Shown here in pieces: positions 6,232 through 8,817 of a stretch of DNA of 8,817 nt. The notes beneath the pieces were generated by a model, which saw nothing but the letters and a program-made list of their open reading frames with translations, made no database searches and was not told the DNA's origin. The stretch spans positions 1-8,817 of the forward strand of contig DVHM01000026.1 in NCBI GenBank assembly GCA_018712125.1, read 5' to 3'. Source of the DNA: Pullilachnospira_A gallistercoris. GTDB lineage: Bacteria; Bacillota; Clostridia; Lachnospirales; Lachnospiraceae. How positions within the stretch are numbered: position 1 is the stretch's first letter; each line of letters opens with the position of its first letter. Both the position numbers and the translations under genes were made by a program.

Positions 6232-7126
6232 ATGTCTCATTGGTAATCCCCATGGCCGCGTCATGGATGAGTTCCGCAAAAAAATTTTCGTACCGTTTCC
6301 GGCGTTCAGGATTCTGGCGTTCATCCAACAGAATGAACAGAAGATTTAAGACGTCTTGAAAGAGAATGTCGGCGGAGAACCGGGATTCCATCAGGGAATG
6401 GGAGGAGAGGGGAACGACCAGAGGAATACTGCATGTCTCCACTATGGGCGAGACACCGCAGGTGGTCAGGGCAATGACGGTGCTGCCCTTCTCTTTGGCC
6501 GTCCGGGCCAGATGTACCGTGTCTTTGGAAAATCCACTCATGGTAATGGCGAGAAAGACGCCGTCATCTCCGATGGTCAGTATATCTTGCTGTCCGCTGC
6601 GCTTGTCCCAGGAGAGAAAACAGGGGATACCGATGCTTTTGAGGCGGGCCTGAAAAGCGGAAGCGATAAGACCGGAATAGAGATTGCCAAAGATATAGAC
6701 GCAGGAGGCAGAGGACATGGCGTCGGCGGCGTCTTCCAGTCTGGCGCAGTCGATCTGATCCGCGGCGGCGGACAGTTCCCGGCTGTGGAGCTGGAAGAGG
6801 TTCTGCGCGGCAGCGGAGGCGGAAGAATCCTTCTCATCCAGCGTATAGTGAAGATTCCCGCTGAGGTCATAGGAGTACATGGCCAGCTCCGTTTTGAATT
6901 CACTGTAGCCGGAATATCCCATGATTTTGCAGAAGCGGACAACGCTGGAACAGGATGTCTCTGCCTGTCTGGCCAGATCTACCACGGAGATGTAGGGGAT
7001 TTTTTCCGGGTTTTTTAAAATCACGTCCGCGATCATTTTCTCCTTGTTGTGCAGTGAGTCGTAACAGTTTTTTATCTGAATGATCGGATTTCCTTTCATA
7101 TGTTCTGAAATTTTCCTTTCTTTCAC
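6230..7126 (-). CDS. MurR/RpiR-family transcriptional regulator (HTH plus SIS domain)
   Basis: A 298-residue regulator. The N-terminal HTH_6-type domain spans about 12-85, with recognition region ISVVDLARQAETSCSSVVRFCKIMGYSGYSEFK (about 46-78). The SIS domain spans about 125-270 and includes YIFGNLYSG (144-152) and ITMSGFSKDT (about 195-204), the loops that hold phosphosugars in this fold. RpiR proteins usually sense a sugar phosphate and control its catabolic or transport genes. The start is uncertain. GTG at 7126 gives the longest reading but has only an A-rich region upstream. ATG at 7099 would give 289 residues, with its nearest GG-rich site about 15 bases away. The gene diverges from a phosphatase and a transporter. 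The inverted repeat in their promoter is a reasonable target, and the sugar operon at the left is another possible one. The ligand is unknown. Confidence 0.9.
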   Translation of the reverse strand: MKERKISEHMKGNPIIQIKNCYDSLHNKEKMIADVILKNPEKIPYISVVDLARQAETSCSSVVRFCKIMGYSGYSEFKTELAMYSYDLSGNLHYTLDEKDSSASAAAQNLFQLHSRELSAAADQIDCARLEDAADAMSSASCVYIFGNLYSGLIASAFQARLKSIGIPCFLSWDKRSGQQDILTIGDDGVFLAITMSGFSKDTVHLARTAKEKGSTVIALTTCGVSPIVETCSIPLVVPLSSHSLMESRFSADILFQDVLNLLFILLDERQNPERRKRYENFFAELIHDAAMGITNET

Positions 7127-7158
7127 ATTTTTTCTTTTTATTTCTACTATTTTATTTT

Positions 7159-7187
7159 ATCTTATTGGCAATCTATTTAAAAGTTAA
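7159..7187 (-). promoter_or_regulatory. Weak candidate promoter of the rpiR-type gene (minus strand)
   Basis: On the minus strand TTAACT (7187-7182) and TAAGAT (7164-7159) are 17 bases apart. Each matches the consensus at four of six positions. Transcription would begin near 7152, leaving a short A-rich leader before the GTG at 7126. The region is so AT-rich that chance matches are likely. Confidence 0.3.
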
Positions 7188-7221
7188 ATCTTATTTTCCG
7201 CAACCCTTACAGGGAAGCTAT

Positions 7222-7256
7222 GGAAATATTTTTCTTGAAATAGTAAAATTATTTCC
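7222..7256. promoter_or_regulatory. Inverted repeats over the phosphatase promoter, candidate RpiR operator
   Basis: GAAATA (7237-7242) and TATTTC (7250-7255) form a dyad around 7 bases that covers part of the -35 box and most of the spacer. A wider dyad pairs GGAAATA (7222-7228) with TATTTCC (7250-7256). Three GAAATA-type half-sites within 35 bp, placed where binding would block RNA polymerase, suggest an operator. The divergent RpiR-type regulator is the nearest candidate. AT-rich sequence makes some symmetry likely by chance. Confidence 0.45.
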
Positions 7257-7263
7257 GTATAAT
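7235..7263 (+). promoter_or_regulatory. Sigma-A promoter of the phosphatase-transporter unit
   Basis: TTGAAA (7235-7240) and a perfect TATAAT (7258-7263) are separated by an ideal 17 bases. Transcription should start near 7270, about 28 bases before the phosphatase ATG. Confidence 0.85.
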
Positions 7264-7297
7264 AAAGAAAAATGGACAGATTATGGGAGGACAGAAG

Positions 7298-8044
7298 ATG
7301 AAAACGGAGAAGACAATACAGACGGCGGTGCCGCTGCCTCTGGCTCATGCCTACAATGTGAGGGATATCGGATGTTATTGTGACAGAAACGGCGGAAAAC
7401 TTCGGGAAGGAAGGTTTCTCAGAGCGGACGCTCTGGGCCGGCTGGACGACAGAGAGTGGAAATTCCTGAAAGACTACGGCGTGACGCTGATTGTGGATCT
7501 TCGCAGTCCGAAGGAGAGGGAGCAGGAACCCTTCGACCGGGAGGCGGAGGCTGCGGGAATCCGATATCACGCAGTGCCCATGTTTGACAATATCCAGTCC
7601 AATGACGGTACGGAGGAATTCCCTTCCAGCCTTCATGATCTCTACATCCGTATGCTGGACAGGAATGGCGACCAGATTCGGGAGGTACTGCGGGAATTTC
7701 TGAAAAATGAGGAAGGGTGCTGCCTGTTTAATTGTACCGCGGGAAAAGACAGAACCGGTGTTATCGCCATGCTGCTGCTGGGACTGGCTGACGTGGAAGA
7801 TGATACCATCATCGCCGATTACAGCGTGAGCGCGGAGAATATGAAACCTCTGTTTGAAGGGCAGATCCGTGCAATGAAGCAGGCGGGATACGGAAACCTC
7901 TGCTTTTTGCTGGAGTCAGACCCGGAGGATATGCGCCTTACGTTGCGTTTTCTGAAGGAAAGGTATGGAAACGCGAGAAAATATCTGGCGAATCTTCTTA
8001 CGGAGGATGAAGTAGAGCGGCTTGGCAGGATGCTGGCGGGCTGA
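7298..8044 (+). CDS. Tyrosine-protein phosphatase-like protein (dual-specificity, CX5R type)
   Basis: A 248-residue soluble protein of the bacterial tyrosine/lipid phosphatase group (Y_phosphatase3 type, related to Listeria LipA and mycobacterial PtpB). Family features appear in order: NVRDIG (20-25), GRFLRADALGRL (38-49), VDLRSPKE (66-73) and the catalytic loop CTAGKDRTG (146-154), with nucleophile Cys146 and phosphate-binding Arg152. The residue before the cysteine is Asn145, where classical enzymes have His. ATG 7298 is preferred because GGGAGG (7285-7290) lies 7 bases upstream. The in-frame ATG at 7283 has no such site. It could remove phosphate from protein tyrosine, phosphoinositide or another small phosphoester. 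The adjacent transporter and divergent SIS-domain regulator make a small-molecule phosphate plausible but unproven. There is no signal peptide, so it should act in the cytosol. Confidence 0.88.
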   Translation: MKTEKTIQTAVPLPLAHAYNVRDIGCYCDRNGGKLREGRFLRADALGRLDDREWKFLKDYGVTLIVDLRSPKEREQEPFDREAEAAGIRYHAVPMFDNIQSNDGTEEFPSSLHDLYIRMLDRNGDQIREVLREFLKNEEGCCLFNCTAGKDRTGVIAMLLLGLADVEDDTIIADYSVSAENMKPLFEGQIRAMKQAGYGNLCFLLESDPEDMRLTLRFLKERYGNARKYLANLLTEDEVERLGRMLAG

Positions 8045-8072
8045 AAATGCGATACCTTTTTCCTGTGAGGTC

Positions 8073-8100
8073 GCCGGGTGTGATTGTTGAGACATCCGGC
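8073..8100 (+). repeat. Hairpin between the phosphatase and transporter genes
   Basis: GCCGGGTGT (8073-8081) pairs with ACATCCGGC (8092-8100) over 9 bp with one wobble and a 10-base loop. No T run follows, so it is not a standard terminator. It lies 34 bases before the transporter start and may shield or expose the transcript 5' of AAGGAGGT, or mark RNA processing. Confidence 0.45.
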
Positions 8101-8134
8101 GGCGCTTACAATGGTAAAAAGGAGGTCGCGAAAA

Positions 8135-8817
8135 ATGAAAAAGTATCTGGATCTGTATGTAGTAAATGGGATGTATTGGGTCACGGCGGCGGCGTTTTTA
8201 CCCTTTATCGGGGCTTACTACACGTCGATCGGTATGTCTGAAGGGCAGGTGGGAGTGCTGGCCGCGGTTTTTCCGCTGGCGGCGCTGGCTATCCAGCCTT
8301 TCTGGGCTTACCTGAGCGACCGGACGGGAAAGAGAAAAGGGGTGCTCCTGATTCTCTGCGCGGGAAGCGGTGTGTCAGTACTTTTGTTTCTCGGAGCGGA
8401 TTCCTTCTGGAAATGCCTTTTTGCCATTTTACTGTATGCGGTCTTTTCCACAGCGCTTCTTCCCATCTGCGACGCGCTGGTTATCGAGGCGGCTAAAAGA
8501 AGAGGTGCTGATTTTTCCAGAATACGTATGGCCGGAACCCTCAGCTACGCTGTGGCAGTGGTTCTGATCGGATCTGTGGCGGGAGATTCTTTCCGCTGGA
8601 TTTTTCTTTCCGGCGGAGCGAGCTTTGCCGTGTATTTCGTTTGCTGTGCCGGCCTGCGGGAAGGAAAGGGCGGGACTTCCTTTGACAGTCCGGGAAAGGA
8701 AAGGGACGAAGGATATTCCGGCGGTCCGCAGGAGCAGAGACGGGGCGGCAGGGGGAAACTGTTTCGCAGCAGTCAGATTTTCGCAGTGCTTCTGTTTGCC
8801 TTCGCACTTCAGCTGGG
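8135..8817 (+). CDS. Major facilitator superfamily transporter, N-terminal part (3' end outside window)
   Basis: An open frame runs from ATG 8135 to the window edge, 227 complete codons without a stop. AAGGAGGT at 8119-8126 sits 8 bases before the start, an excellent ribosome site. The protein begins with a short MKKYLDLY segment and then a series of hydrophobic helices. The loop AYLSDRTGKRKG is the MFS loop 2-3 motif. FSRIRMAGTLSYAVAV resembles the RxxGSxGY stretch of LacY/HcaT-like (MFS_1_like) members. About six membrane helices are visible. They are followed by a hydrophilic stretch rich in Gly, Arg and charged residues (about 178-212), the usual central loop, before a seventh helix begins. 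Ninety bases separate it from the phosphatase gene, with no terminator, so the two are likely co-transcribed. The substrate is unknown. The family includes proton symporters of sugars, nucleosides and aromatic acids. Confidence 0.87.
   Translation, partial: MKKYLDLYVVNGMYWVTAAAFLPFIGAYYTSIGMSEGQVGVLAAVFPLAALAIQPFWAYLSDRTGKRKGVLLILCAGSGVSVLLFLGADSFWKCLFAILLYAVFSTALLPICDALVIEAAKRRGADFSRIRMAGTLSYAVAVVLIGSVAGDSFRWIFLSGGASFAVYFVCCAGLREGKGGTSFDSPGKERDEGYSGGPQEQRRGGRGKLFRSSQIFAVLLFAFALQL

Noticed and set aside
5986..6324. Minus-strand reading frame of 112 codons with SETRTRDLYVANVSLSQLSYIP
   Set aside because: The middle is antisense tRNA-Ala and the start overlaps the regulator gene in another frame. 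It has no ribosome site.
6356..7018. Plus-strand reading frame of 220 codons opposite the RpiR-type gene
   Set aside because: It is Gly-rich without recognisable domains. The minus-strand frame has full HTH and SIS motifs.
7127..7297. Riboswitch or small RNA in the divergent gap
   Set aside because: The plus-strand leader is only about 28 bases long, and the rest is AT-rich promoter DNA without a stable fold.
8073..8100. Terminator between phosphatase and transporter
   Set aside because: No T run follows the stem.
8084..8112. Separate promoter for the transporter (TTGTTG, 17 bases, TACAAT)
   Set aside because: The -35 match is poor, and the start would fall inside the transporter's own ribosome site.

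Overview
The window looks like chromosomal DNA of a Gram-positive anaerobe of class Clostridia, probably Lachnospiraceae-like. Coding regions are fairly GC-rich and intergenic regions are AT-rich. Promoters fit the sigma-A consensus, Shine-Dalgarno sites are strong and purine-rich, terminators are hairpin-plus-U, and the tRNA genes lack an encoded CCA. The protein families (MarR, MATE, cytidylate-kinase-like, RpiR, FGGY) also suit this group. The taxonomic call is an inference from style, not from a marker gene. I see no insertion sequence, phage gene, CRISPR array or rRNA.

Region 1 (1-3157, + strand) is the end of a sugar-catabolic operon. It holds the C-terminal 153 residues of an L-fucose/L-arabinose-type ketol isomerase, an FGGY sugar kinase with both expected catalytic aspartates, and a mutarotase-fold DUF4432 protein. 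A hairpin terminator closes it. Mutarotation, isomerisation to a ketose and phosphorylation make a coherent pathway, but the sugar cannot be read from this window.

Region 2 (about 3171-5865, + strand) starts with a near-consensus promoter and a perfect 12-bp palindrome at the predicted transcription start. The operon is a MarR-family regulator, a cytidylate-kinase-like protein and a MATE efflux transporter. The last two abut exactly (TAAATG). It ends at a long, symmetrical hairpin that can also terminate the facing tRNA-Pro transcript.

Region 3 (5886-6231) holds two divergent tRNA genes, Pro(GGG) on the minus strand and Ala(CGC) on the plus strand. Each has an extended -10 promoter in the 122-bp AT-rich gap between them. 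The tRNA-Ala terminator touches the stop codon of the facing rpiR-type gene.

Region 4 (6230-8817) has an RpiR/MurR-type regulator (HTH plus SIS domain) on the minus strand. Divergent from it are a tyrosine-phosphatase-like protein and a major facilitator transporter cut by the window end. The phosphatase promoter is near-consensus and carries an inverted repeat over its -35 and spacer, a plausible target for the neighbouring regulator.

Nothing here is clearly a new system. The best leads are the MarR/kinase-like/MATE operon with its paired dyads, the regulator-phosphatase-transporter unit with its candidate operator, and the His-to-Asn change beside the phosphatase nucleophile.
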